Assembly (NCBI RefSeq): GCF_002356335.1
Contig: NZ_AP018165.1
Coordinates: 744,001-808,000 of the forward strand
DNA: 64,000 nucleotides
Reading direction: 5' to 3'
From: [Mycobacterium] stephanolepidis
Lineage (GTDB): Bacteria > Actinomycetota > Actinomycetes > Mycobacteriales > Mycobacteriaceae
Of this stretch, positions 17,230 through 26,900 are shown piece after piece. A program made the position numbers and the translations under genes. The notes under the pieces are model-generated. The model did no database searches and had not been told where the DNA came from. It saw only the letters and a program-made list of their open reading frames with translations. Numbering within the stretch: position 1 is the first letter of the stretch; each line of letters opens with the position of its first letter.

Positions 17230-17244
17230 GGAGAACCAGAACCA

Positions 17245-19404
17245 ATGAGTGCAAACACAATTCAGTGGGAAAAGGATGCCGACGGCATCGTCACCCTCAC
17301 CCTGGACGACCCCAACGGTTCGGCCAACGTCATGAACGACGACTACAAGCAGTCGATGGCCGCGGCCGTCAAGCGCCTTGTGGAAGAGAAGGATTCGATC
17401 ACCGGCGTGGTGGTCACCAGCGCCAAGAAGACCTTCTTCGCCGGTGGTGACCTCACCAAGATCATCCAGATTCAGCCGGAGAACGCCCAGGAAGCCTTCA
17501 ACGAGGTCGAGGAGATCAAGAAGGACCTGCGCACGCTGGAGACCTTCGGTCGTCCGGTCGTGGCCGCCATCAACGGTGCCGCCCTCGGTGGTGGCCTGGA
17601 AATCGCGTTGGCCACCCATCACCGGATTGCGGCCGATGTCAAGGGATCTCAGATCGGCCTGCCCGAGGTATCGCTGGGCCTGCTGCCCGGCGGCGGTGGT
17701 GTCACCCGCGTGACCCGCATGCTCGGCATCCAGAACGGCTTCGTCACCGTGCTGGCGCAGGGCACCCGGTTCAACCCGACCAAGGCCAAGGAAGTCGGCC
17801 TGATCGATGAGCTGGTTGGCTCCGTCGACGAGCTGATTCCCGCCGCCAAGGCGTGGATCAAGGCGAACCCGGAGGCCGTGCAGCGCTGGGATGTCAAGGG
17901 ATACAAGATCCCCGGTGGCACCCCCTCCACGCCGGCGCTGGCGGCCATCCTGCCGTCGTTCCCGTCGAACCTGAAGAAGCAGCTCAAGGGCGCGCCGATG
18001 CCGGCCCCGCGGGCGATCCTGGCCGCCGCGGTCGAGGGTGCCCAGGTGGACTTCGACACGGCCAGCCGTATCGAGAGCCGTTACTTCACCAGCCTGACCA
18101 CCGGCCAGGTCGCCAAGAACATGACGCAGGCGTTCTTCTTCGACCTGCAGACCATCAACGGCGGCGGGTCACGTCCGGACGGCATCGCCAAGCAGGAGAT
18201 CAAGAAGATCGGTGTGCTGGGCGCGGGCATGATGGGTGCCGGTATCGCCTACGTCTCGGCCAAGGCCGGTTACGACGTCGTGCTGAAGGACGTCTCGCTG
18301 GAGGCGGCTCAGAAGGGCAAGGGCTACTCGGAAAAGCTTGAGGAGAAGGCTCTTTCGCGCGGCAAGACCACCGCGGAGAAGTCCGCGGCGCTGCTGGCCA
18401 AGATCACCCCGACCGCCGACCCCGCCGATCTGGCCGGTGTCGACTTCGTGATCGAGGCGGTCTTCGAGAACACCGAGCTCAAGCACAAGGTGTTCCAGGA
18501 GATCGAGGACATCGTCGAGCCCAACGCACTGCTTGGCTCCAACACCTCCACCCTGCCCATCACCGGGCTTGCTTCGGGTGTGAAGCGCCAGGAAGACTTC
18601 ATCGGCATCCATTTCTTCTCGCCCGTCGACAAGATGCCGCTGGTGGAGATCATCCGCGGCGAGAAGACCTCCGACGAGGCGTTGGCCCGGGTGTTCGACT
18701 ACGTGCTGGCCATCAAGAAGACCCCGATCGTCGTCAACGACAGCCGCGGCTTCTTCACCTCGCGCGTTATCGGCACCTTCGTCAACGAGGCCGTCGCGAT
18801 GCTGGCCGAGGGCATCGAGCCCTCGACCATCGAGCAGGCCGGCAGCCAGGCCGGATACCCGGCACCGCCGCTGCAGCTATCGGATGAGCTGAACCTGACG
18901 CTCATGCAGAAGATCCGCAAGGAGACTGTCGAGGCGGCCAAGGCCGAGGGCAAGGACCTGCCGGACGACCCGGCCGGCCGTGTCATCGACACGCTGGTCG
19001 AGGCGGGCCGCCCGGGCCGCCTGGGTGGTGCCGGCTTCTACGACTATGCGGACGGCAAGCGCACCGAGCTGTGGCCCGGGCTGCGGACGACGTTCAACAC
19101 CCGATCGGGTGCTGACGCGGCCAACCCGCCGCTGCAGGACCTCATCGACCGCATGCTGTTCGCGGAGGCCATCGAAACGCAGAAGTGTTTCGTCGAGGGC
19201 GTGTTGACCTCGACCGCTGACGCCAACATCGGCTCGATCTTCGGCATCGGCTTCCCGCCGTGGACCGGCGGTGTGCACCAGTACATCGTCGGATACGAAG
19301 GGCCGGCCGGTAAGGGCAAGGCCGGATTCGTGGCTCGCGCAAAGGAATTGGCCGCCAAGTACGGTGACCGCTTCAACCCGCCCGCGTCGCTGCTGGACGC
19401 GTAG
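17245..19404 (+). CDS. fadB: Multifunctional fatty-acid oxidation protein FadB
   Basis: A 719-residue fusion with an N-terminal crotonase domain (AAINGAALGGGLEIALATHHRIA, GLPEVSLGLLPGGGG) and a C-terminal 3-hydroxyacyl-CoA dehydrogenase whose NAD site is GVLGAGMMGAGIAYVSAKAG near residue 320, followed by IGIHFFSPVDKMPLVE. It hydrates enoyl-CoA and oxidises the 3-hydroxyacyl-CoA. It matches Rv0860 in length and position, 15 bp behind fadA, and ends at a strong intrinsic terminator. It forms the alpha subunit of the beta-oxidation trifunctional enzyme. Confidence 0.95.
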   Translation: MSANTIQWEKDADGIVTLTLDDPNGSANVMNDDYKQSMAAAVKRLVEEKDSITGVVVTSAKKTFFAGGDLTKIIQIQPENAQEAFNEVEEIKKDLRTLETFGRPVVAAINGAALGGGLEIALATHHRIAADVKGSQIGLPEVSLGLLPGGGGVTRVTRMLGIQNGFVTVLAQGTRFNPTKAKEVGLIDELVGSVDELIPAAKAWIKANPEAVQRWDVKGYKIPGGTPSTPALAAILPSFPSNLKKQLKGAPMPAPRAILAAAVEGAQVDFDTASRIESRYFTSLTTGQVAKNMTQAFFFDLQTINGGGSRPDGIAKQEIKKIGVLGAGMMGAGIAYVSAKAGYDVVLKDVSLEAAQKGKGYSEKLEEKALSRGKTTAEKSAALLAKITPTADPADLAGVDFVIEAVFENTELKHKVFQEIEDIVEPNALLGSNTSTLPITGLASGVKRQEDFIGIHFFSPVDKMPLVEIIRGEKTSDEALARVFDYVLAIKKTPIVVNDSRGFFTSRVIGTFVNEAVAMLAEGIEPSTIEQAGSQAGYPAPPLQLSDELNLTLMQKIRKETVEAAKAEGKDLPDDPAGRVIDTLVEAGRPGRLGGAGFYDYADGKRTELWPGLRTTFNTRSGADAANPPLQDLIDRMLFAEAIETQKCFVEGVLTSTADANIGSIFGIGFPPWTGGVHQYIVGYEGPAGKGKAGFVARAKELAAKYGDRFNPPASLLDA

Positions 19405-19419
19405 GTACCGCTCAACGGC

Positions 19420-19457
19420 ACTACAGCCGCTCACCCTCCGGGGTGGGCGGCTGTAGT
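19420..19457 (+). terminator. Intrinsic terminator of fadA-fadB
   Basis: A hairpin begins 15 nt after the fadB stop. Its arms, CTACAGCCGC... at 19421 and ...GCGGCTGTAG ending at 19456, pair over 16 bp with one G-U, closed by a TCCG loop and followed by TCGTTTT. This is unusually good for a mycobacterial terminator. Confidence 0.85.
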
Positions 19458-19737
19458 CGTTTTACGGCTCGTCGCGACGGTGCGGACGGAGCCCGCCCAT
19501 ACGTGTCCCCGAAGATTCAGCAGATTTAGAGGCGGTTACCAGAAGTCGGCGATCAGGGGGAGTGGTCCACGCCACAAAGGGGGTGGCTGGCGCGGTGGCC
19601 CACAAAAAATCACCCAGATCTCGCACGTTCTCTGATGGCACTACATACATAGTTATTGATACTTCGCGTAACCAGATATAAATGGCCAGGTCATAGGGTA
19701 TTTCTATGTGGCAGATATATTTGCGGGAATTGGGTTA

Positions 19738-19752
19738 CCGTAAGACTTACGG
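19738..19752. promoter_or_regulatory. Palindrome CCGTAAG-A-CTTACGG
   Basis: Seven-base arms surround one base, about 195 bp upstream of the PapA-like gene. The core CCGTAA...TTACGG recurs at 32146-32158. Likely a regulator-binding site. Confidence 0.5.
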
Positions 19753-19771
19753 GAAGTTGCTGTCATATGGC

Positions 19772-19786
19772 GTAACGCGGCGTTAC
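19772..19786. promoter_or_regulatory. Palindrome GTAACGC-G-GCGTTAC
   Basis: Seven-base arms surround one base, 34 bp from the centre of the preceding palindrome. That spacing is close to three helical turns, so bound proteins would lie on nearly the same face. Likely a second regulator site. Confidence 0.5.
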
Positions 19787-19945
19787 CCACAGTTCACTAG
19801 CTATCTCTTTGATGGAACGTACCTTTGCGAGATATTTATTCGAATCGCTGCTCGCGATGATTAATCTCGTTGCCGTCCGCACTGTCGCAGGCAAATCGAG
19901 CATGGTCACGCTCGTAGTCCAGATCGCTGAACAGGAATAGGGACG

Positions 19946-21337
19946 ATGGTTACACTCGGAACGATCCACGATTGGCGCCCCAAGCCGGGAACCGTCATTT
20001 CCTGGAGCGCTTCGCCAGGCGCCCGCCAGGCCGCCGCGCAGGCTCCCGCCAGCACGGTGCCGCCCAGCTATCAGCAGGCCCAGCATGTGCGTTCGTACCG
20101 AGATCTGGCTCGTCAGGATCGCGAGATGGCCCGCCTGGGAATCGGCTCCTGGGATGTCCCGGGTGTCTGCGATATCGATGCCATGACCGCGGCGATCAAC
20201 GCACATCTGCGACGGCACGACACCTACCACTCGTGGTTCGAGTTCGACACGGCCGACAACATCGTCCGGCATGTGATCGAGGATCCGGAGACCATCGACT
20301 TCGTGCCGCAGGATCACGGGCTGCAGGGGCCCGACGAGATCCGCGCGCACCTGCTGCGTACCTCGGGTACTCCGCTCTCGTGGGACTGCTTCACGTTCGG
20401 GGTGATTCAACGTGCGGACCACTTCACGGTGTACCTGAGCGTTGACCATCTACATACCGACGGCATGTCGACCGGCATCCTGTACGTGGAGATCCAGCTG
20501 ATGTACGCCAGCCTGGTACACGGCGCGGCACTGGAGCTTCCGGCTCCCGCGGGGTATCTGGATTTCTCCGCCCGTGAGCGTGCGCATAACCAGTCCATGA
20601 CCCTGGACTCCTTCGAGGTGCAGACCTGGCTCCGGTATGCGCGAGACAACGGCGGCACCCTGCCCGACTTCGTCCTGCCGCTCGGCGACCGATCTGTGCC
20701 GAACGTCGGCGGCATGGTCGCCGCCCCGCTGCTCGACGCCGAGCAGACCGTGGCGTTCGAAAAGGCTTGTGAACAGGCGGGTGTGCGATTCAGCGGTGGT
20801 GTGTTCGCCTGCACCGCGCTGATCGACCGCGAGCTCACCGGCGCCGACGCCTTCTACGGCATCACCCCGTACGACACCCGCAGCACCGCCGAGGAGCAGA
20901 TGTCGGTGGGCTGGTACGCGAGCTTCATTCCCTTCGTGGTGGATATGTCGGAGGACTCCTTTGCGCGGGTCGCGCGATCGGCGCAGAAGTCGTTCGACGA
21001 ATGCCAGCCGCTGGCCAAGGTTCCGTTCGAGCGCGCGTTGGAGCTCGCCGGTCCGGAGTCGGGGCTGGCCGCCCCCGAATACGTGGTTCCGATGGTGTCT
21101 TTCCTGGATGCGCGCAAGATCCCGGTCAGTGCCGAATGGGATCGCATCAATGGCGGAATCTACGGGGACAGCCGTTCTTCCGATCAGGTGTGTATGTGGG
21201 TCAACAGGTTTGAGAATGAGACCAACCTGACCATCTCGTTCCCCGACAACGCTGTCGCCCGTGAATCTGTGTCGCGCTATTTCGATGTGGCTCGCAGGGT
21301 GTATCAGCGTGTCGCGCAGTCACAGTTCGCTTCCTGA
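19946..21337 (+). CDS. PapA-family polyketide/trehalose-lipid acyltransferase
   Basis: A 463-residue condensation-domain-like acyltransferase. The N-terminus (LGTIHDWRPKPGTVISWSASP, PPSYQQAQHVR, INAHLRRHDTYHSWFEF) matches the PapA1/PapA2/PapA3 type that acylates trehalose-based glycolipids. The catalytic HxxxD motif is DHLHTDG near residue 167; the late DFGWG motif is not obvious. The ATG follows an AATAGGGAC ribosome site. It heads an operon with a beta-lactamase-fold protein, a second HxxxD acyltransferase and an MmpL exporter, so it probably acylates a lipid that the MmpL then exports. No polyketide synthase lies in this window. Confidence 0.88.
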   Translation: MVTLGTIHDWRPKPGTVISWSASPGARQAAAQAPASTVPPSYQQAQHVRSYRDLARQDREMARLGIGSWDVPGVCDIDAMTAAINAHLRRHDTYHSWFEFDTADNIVRHVIEDPETIDFVPQDHGLQGPDEIRAHLLRTSGTPLSWDCFTFGVIQRADHFTVYLSVDHLHTDGMSTGILYVEIQLMYASLVHGAALELPAPAGYLDFSARERAHNQSMTLDSFEVQTWLRYARDNGGTLPDFVLPLGDRSVPNVGGMVAAPLLDAEQTVAFEKACEQAGVRFSGGVFACTALIDRELTGADAFYGITPYDTRSTAEEQMSVGWYASFIPFVVDMSEDSFARVARSAQKSFDECQPLAKVPFERALELAGPESGLAAPEYVVPMVSFLDARKIPVSAEWDRINGGIYGDSRSSDQVCMWVNRFENETNLTISFPDNAVARESVSRYFDVARRVYQRVAQSQFAS

Positions 21338-21388
21338 TTCCGCGGCATCGCGGCCGCATTTGAGCAGCAGTGAAAGGTTGGCACCGTC

Positions 21389-22588
21389 ATGAGCACAAGC
21401 CTTGATGTCGCGGTGAATGGAACCAGCTCACCGGACTTCGACAATGTTCGGCGCGCGTTCGCACTGAATTTTCTGGAGAACGACGAGCTGGGCGCGGCGG
21501 TCGCGATCTGGGTTGACGGCGAGCTTGTCGTCAATCTGTGGGCCGGATGGGCCGACGAGGCGCGCACCCGTCCCTGGACCGAAGACACCTTGGCGCCGGT
21601 GTATTCGGGCACCAAGGGATTGATGAGCACCTGCGTGCACATGCTGATCGAGCGCGGTGTGCTCGACCTGCATGCGCCGGTCGCGCGGTACTGGCCCGAA
21701 TTCGGCCAGGCCGGTAAGGAATCCATCACGCTGGCGATGGTTCTCGGGCACCGCTCGGGTGTGATCGGGCCGCGCACCAGGTTGACGCCGGAGCAGGCCG
21801 CCAACTGGGACGAAGTGTGCGAGCACATCGCCAGAGCGAAACCGTGGTGGGAACCCGGCACCGCGCAGGGCTACCACATGGCGACGTTCGGGTTCATCCT
21901 GGGCGAGGTCGTCCGCCGAACCACGGGCAAGACGCTCGGACAGTTCCTGCGCACCGAGATTGCCGAGCCGTACGGGCTTGACGTACATGTCGGGCTGCCG
22001 CACAGCGAGCACCACCGGTGCGCGGAGCTGGTCAACAAGCCATTCCTGCGCGATGTGTTCCGCGGCGCGCCTGGGGAGTTCGAGTGCATGAGCGACCACC
22101 CACTGGCGGGCCCGCTCATCTCGGGTGACTTCATCCCCGATGACGAGATAGCGCGTAAGGACATTGCGATGTGGCGGGCGCTGGAGTTCCCCGGGACCAA
22201 TGCCCACGTTTCGGCGCTTGGCATGGCGACCTTCTACAACGCGATGGCGCTCGGCAAGCTGCTCAGCCACGATCACATGGATGTGGTGCGGGTGTCGCAG
22301 GGCGGATTCGATCCCGACGTAGTGCTGGGACCCCGGGTGGCCAACCACGGATGGGGCTTGGGCTACATGCTCAATCAGCGCTGCTATGCCGGGCCAAACC
22401 AGAAGACCTTCGGGCACGGCGGCTCTGGTGGCTCATACGCCTTTGTCGACCTCGAGCACCGCATCGGCTACTCGTATGTGATGAACCAGTTCGATGTGAC
22501 CAAGGCAGATGCCGATCCTCGTAGTGTGCGGCTGATCAACGAGCTCTACGCCACGTTGGGGGTGTCGCCGGCGGGAGAGTCGCTGTGA
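21389..22588 (+). CDS. Beta-lactamase-fold serine hydrolase (class C-like esterase)
   Basis: A 399-residue penicillin-binding-protein/beta-lactamase-fold hydrolase. The SxxK nucleophile is Ser73-Gly-Thr-Lys76, the second motif is YHMATFGFILGEVV, and the KTG-equivalent is HGGSGGS. No signal peptide is visible, so it is likely cytosolic. Members of this group are more often esterases or transesterases than lactamases. Its place between two acyltransferases suggests an acyl-transfer or editing step on the same glycolipid, as beta-lactamase-like proteins do in some polyketide and statin pathways; this is inference. Confidence 0.85.
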   Translation: MSTSLDVAVNGTSSPDFDNVRRAFALNFLENDELGAAVAIWVDGELVVNLWAGWADEARTRPWTEDTLAPVYSGTKGLMSTCVHMLIERGVLDLHAPVARYWPEFGQAGKESITLAMVLGHRSGVIGPRTRLTPEQAANWDEVCEHIARAKPWWEPGTAQGYHMATFGFILGEVVRRTTGKTLGQFLRTEIAEPYGLDVHVGLPHSEHHRCAELVNKPFLRDVFRGAPGEFECMSDHPLAGPLISGDFIPDDEIARKDIAMWRALEFPGTNAHVSALGMATFYNAMALGKLLSHDHMDVVRVSQGGFDPDVVLGPRVANHGWGLGYMLNQRCYAGPNQKTFGHGGSGGSYAFVDLEHRIGYSYVMNQFDVTKADADPRSVRLINELYATLGVSPAGESL

Positions 22589-23949
22589 CGGCCACGATTC
22601 CGGCCGTCGTTAACCCGTCGCGCACGAAAACCCTGTCGATCTCTCATCTGGACTTCGTCGATCAGGCGTCTTTCCTGGGGTTACGAGCCACCGAGCTGTC
22701 CACGTTGGGGCAGATGGTCTGGATCTACGAACGCGATATCGACACCGATCGGTTGCGCAGATTCCATGCCAACCTCGGCCTGGGATTGTTCGGTCGTCGA
22801 ATTGAACGTTCCCGCTTGCCTTTCGGTCGCCACCGCTGGGTACTGGACACGGCGTGCCACCCCATCGACGTCGAGCTCGCACCATTGCCGCGCGCTGAAC
22901 TGCAGGATTGGGTGCACCGGCATGCCCAGCTGCCGATCGATCCCGAGCACGGCCCGTCCTGGCGTCTCGGTGTCACCCGATTCACCGACGGTGCGACCGC
23001 GGTGAGCCTGGTGGTCTCGCACAGCATCGCCGACGGCGTGGGCATGTGCCGGGCAATCGCCGATGCCGCCAATGACGCGAACCTTCCGTTGGGTTACGCG
23101 GCACCGCAGTCGCGTAAGCGCATGCGCAGCGTGCGGGAAGACTTGCGGCGCACCAGGTATGACCTGCCGGATACCGCGCGGGCCTTTCGCAAGGCCACCA
23201 AGATGTTGAACTCGCGCCGCCAGGACATCAAGCATGCGGGCCGGCCCGCTACCGAGGAGCACATCGAACAGATTCCGGCGGTGACCGTGTATCTGGACGA
23301 AACCCATTGGGATGCACATGCACGTGAGCGTGGCGGTACCAGTAACTCGCTAGTGGGTGCGTTTGCCGCTCAGCTCGCCACCAAAGTGGGCAGGCTCGGT
23401 CCTGACGGCCGGGTCACTTTGTCCATGCCCGTCAATGAGCGCACCGAGGGCGATCACCGTGCCAACGCCATGACATCGGTGATGTTCGCGATCGATCCCG
23501 CGGAACTGACCACCGATCTCCGCGGAATCCGCAGAGCCACCAAGGAGGTGCTCTCCGGCCTACGGGACGCACCGGACGAAAAGTGGGCACTGCTCCCGCT
23601 GACGCCATTCATCCCGAAGGCGGCCGCACGCCGGCTTGCCGATGTGGCGTTGGAGTACAGCGACTATCCCGTCGGATGTTCGAATGTGGGGCCGCTGGAT
23701 CCCGATGTGAATCGTCCCGACGGGACGCATGCCGACTACGTGTTCTGCAAACTGGCCGAGCAGCGGGTGCGGCCCGACAAGGTGCTGAGCACCTACGGGC
23801 AGCTCTTCCTCGCGTCCGGGAGGGTCAACGAGAAGATCTTCCTGGCCGTTGTCGGCTACCAGCCCGATGTGATCGAATCACGCGCTGACCTGACCAATCT
23901 GCTGACCGAGACGCTCGAGGACTTCGGCATGCGCGGTGTGATCGAGTAG
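22585..23949 (+). CDS. HxxxD condensation/WS-DGAT-like acyltransferase
   Basis: A 454-residue member of the CoA-dependent acyltransferase superfamily. The HxxxD motif is SHSIADGVGM near residue 146. The middle shows SMPVNERTEGDHRANAMTSV and the C-terminus CSNVGPLDPD, more like wax-ester/condensation enzymes than the PapA copy upstream. The GTG at 22585 overlaps the previous stop (GTGA) with GGGAGAG before it. It probably adds a second acyl chain to the lipid handled by this operon. The substrate is not evident. Confidence 0.8.
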   Translation: MTATIPAVVNPSRTKTLSISHLDFVDQASFLGLRATELSTLGQMVWIYERDIDTDRLRRFHANLGLGLFGRRIERSRLPFGRHRWVLDTACHPIDVELAPLPRAELQDWVHRHAQLPIDPEHGPSWRLGVTRFTDGATAVSLVVSHSIADGVGMCRAIADAANDANLPLGYAAPQSRKRMRSVREDLRRTRYDLPDTARAFRKATKMLNSRRQDIKHAGRPATEEHIEQIPAVTVYLDETHWDAHARERGGTSNSLVGAFAAQLATKVGRLGPDGRVTLSMPVNERTEGDHRANAMTSVMFAIDPAELTTDLRGIRRATKEVLSGLRDAPDEKWALLPLTPFIPKAAARRLADVALEYSDYPVGCSNVGPLDPDVNRPDGTHADYVFCKLAEQRVRPDKVLSTYGQLFLASGRVNEKIFLAVVGYQPDVIESRADLTNLLTETLEDFGMRGVIE

Positions 23950-23951
23950 TC

Positions 23952-26900
23952 GTGGCGGACAACACAGGTGGTATCTACGGACTGATCGCTCGGATCGTCC
24001 GGAAGGCCCCTGTCGCCGTCATCGGGGTATGGATCGGTCTGGCCGCCGTCCTGGCGCTGACCGCCCCCTCTCTGCAGAAGGCCATCGAGGAGCACCCCGT
24101 CGACCTGCTGCCCAAGGATGCTCCCGTCATGGAGACCACGCGGCAGATGGTCGAATCGTTCCAGGAGTCGGGCGCGCAGAACATTCTGTTGATCGTCCTG
24201 ACCAACGAGAACGGGCTGACCCCCGCCGACGAGCAGACCTATCGAATCCTCGCGGCCCGAATGCGTGAAGACACCCGCGATGTGAGCATGGTGCAGGACT
24301 TCATCACCAAACCGATGCTGCGCGAGATGATGTCGAGCACCGATGGCAAGGCGTGGTATCTGCCGGTGGGGTTGCAGGGTGAGCTTGCCACCCCCGAATC
24401 CGGCAAGGCCTACGTGGGCGCCCTGAAGATCATCAGGGAGGCGACTGCAGGCACCACCCTGAACGCCTTCACGACCGGGCCTACCGCGACCGTCGGGGAT
24501 TTGACGGTGGTCGGAGAGCGCGACCTGCATAAGGTCGAAATCACCACGGCAGCTTTGGTTCTTCTCATCTTGCTGATCGTCTACCGCAATCCGGTGACGA
24601 TGATGCTGCCGCTGGTGGTGGTGGGGGTCTCGCTCGGCATCGCCCAGGCAGCCGTCGGGGGACTGGCGCAGATGGGTCTGAGTATCTCGAATCAGACGCT
24701 GACCTTCATGACCGCGATGATGATGGGCGCGGGCGTCGACTACGCGGTCTTTCTCATCAGCCGATATCACGAATACGTCAAGCAGGGCATGGATTCCGAT
24801 AATGCGGTGACCGCCGCATTGGAATCCATAGGCAAGGTGGTCGCGGCCTCGGCGGCGACGGTGGCGGTGACCTTCCTGGGCATGGGCTTCACCAAGTTGG
24901 GGATCCTGTCCACCATCGGTCCGGCACTGAGTGTGTCCATCCTGATCGCGTTCGTGGCGTCGGTGACCTTCCTGCCCGCGGTGCTGTTCCTGGTGGGACG
25001 CCGAGGCTGGGTCAAGCCGAGAAAGGCATATGCCAACAAGATTTGGCACCGTTCGGGCATCAACATCGTCAAACGCCCGGGCGCACACCTGGCCGTCAGC
25101 CTGGTCATCCTGATCATCCTGGCCACCTGCGGCGCAATGGTGAAGTTCGGATACGACGACCGCAAGAACCTGCCGCCCTGGGCCGACAGCAATCTGGGCT
25201 ATGCCGCGATCGAGAAGCACTTCCCGGTGAATTCGACCTTGCCGCAATACCTCTACATCAAGTCCCCGCACGATCTACGCACCCCGCGTGGGCTGGCAGA
25301 CCTGGAGCAGATGGCCGCGCGGGTGAGTCAGGTCCCCGGTGTGGACAAGGTGCGCGGTATCACCCGCCCCACCGGTGAACCGCTGGAGGAAGCCAAACTG
25401 TCTTATCAGGCTGGTGAGGTCGGCGGGAAGCTGGGCGATGCGTCGAATCTCATCGATGCCCGCACCAGGGACTTGGACAAGCTCGCGGCGGGCGGACACA
25501 CGTTGGCGGACAAGCTCGGTGAGGTCCGCAACTCGGTGAAGAACTCGCTGGGGACGGCGCGAGCACTGGTCGAGGTGCTGGCGCAGTTACGCGGCAGCGG
25601 CAGGACGGGCACCCTCGCCGATCTGGATTCGGTGGACAAGCTGGTCAGCAGCATGCATTCCCTCGGGGACGCCATCGAGGCCAATGCCCAGGGCGCCAGC
25701 GAGGTGTATGGCTGGATAGAACCCGTCGCTCGTGTGCTGGTCGGAAACCCGGCCTGTGAGATGGACCCCGCGTGCCGCTCCTCGCGCGACGAGATGAACA
25801 AGTTCCTGGAGACCAAACAGGATGGCACCAGGGACAGGATCGTCGAGCTCGGCCGTGAACTGAAGGCCGTCGACAACGACAAACAGATCAGTTCGACCAT
25901 CGCCCGACTGCGCACCGCGCTCAACGCCATTGACACGAATCTGCGCCGGTTGGGGCTGTCCGACTCCTACGGCATCCAACAGAAGTTCGCCGAAGTCCTG
26001 ACCGGGGTCAACTCGCTGGCCGATGGCAGCGCACAGCTGGCCGAGGGTGTGCAGATGCTGGTGGACCAGACCAAGCAGATGGGCGGCCAGTTGGGTGATG
26101 CCTCAACGCTCCTGGTCGCCGCCAAGCGCGATGCGGCACCCGGATCGATGTCCGGCTTCTACATCCCGCAGCAGGTGCTCACCCAAGACTCCTTCAAGAC
26201 CGCCGCGGCGGCGTTTGTCTCGGCCGATGGGCATGCGGTGCGTTATCTGGTGCAGAGCAACCTGAATCCGTTCAGTCCCGAGGCGATGGATCAGGTCCGC
26301 GCCATCCAGGATGCGGCCCACAGCGCACAACCCAACACCACACTGTCCGACGCGTCCATCTCGATGGCCGGGTTGTCGGCGATGTACAACGACATCCGCA
26401 ACTACTACAACCACGACCTGCGGTTCATCATCGTGCTCACGGTGATCGTGGTGCTGCTCATCCTCGTCGCGCTACTGCGGGCCATCGTCGCGCCGCTGTA
26501 TCTCATTGGTTCGGTGATCATTTCGTACGCCTCGGCGGTGGGTATCGGGGTGATCGCGTTCCAGTTCATCGGTGGACAACCGTTGAGTTGGAGCGTGCCG
26601 GGTATGGCGTTCATCGTGCTGGTCGCGGTGGGCGCAGACTACAATCTGTTGTTCATCTCGCGCATCCGTGACGAGTCGCCCGACGGCATCCGTTCCGGGG
26701 TCATCAAGACGGTCAAGTCGACGGGCGGTGTGATCACCTCTGCCGGAGTAATTTTCGCCGCTTCGATGTTCGGCCTGCTGATCGGAAACTTGCAGTCGAT
26801 GGTCGAAGCGGGCTTCATCATCGGGATGGGCCTGCTCCTGGATACCTTCCTGGTGCGCACCATCACCATTCCTGCTCTGGTTGTGCTGTGTGGGCAGGCC

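Larger units (their letters stand above)
19458..19945. other. AT-rich regulatory region before the PapA/MmpL operon
   Basis: No convincing gene is present; a 62-residue reverse frame at 19462-19650 lacks any recognisable feature or ribosome site. From about 19640 the sequence turns markedly AT-rich compared with its surroundings. It holds two exact 15-bp palindromes at 19738 and 19772, 34 bp apart centre to centre. The downstream gene starts at ATG 19946 behind AATAGGGAC. The region looks like a long promoter with repressor sites or a leader. Confidence 0.6.

Noticed and set aside
19462..19650. 62-residue reverse frame between fadB and the PapA-like gene
   Set aside because: No ribosome site, no motif, and it begins beside a terminator; treated as noncoding.
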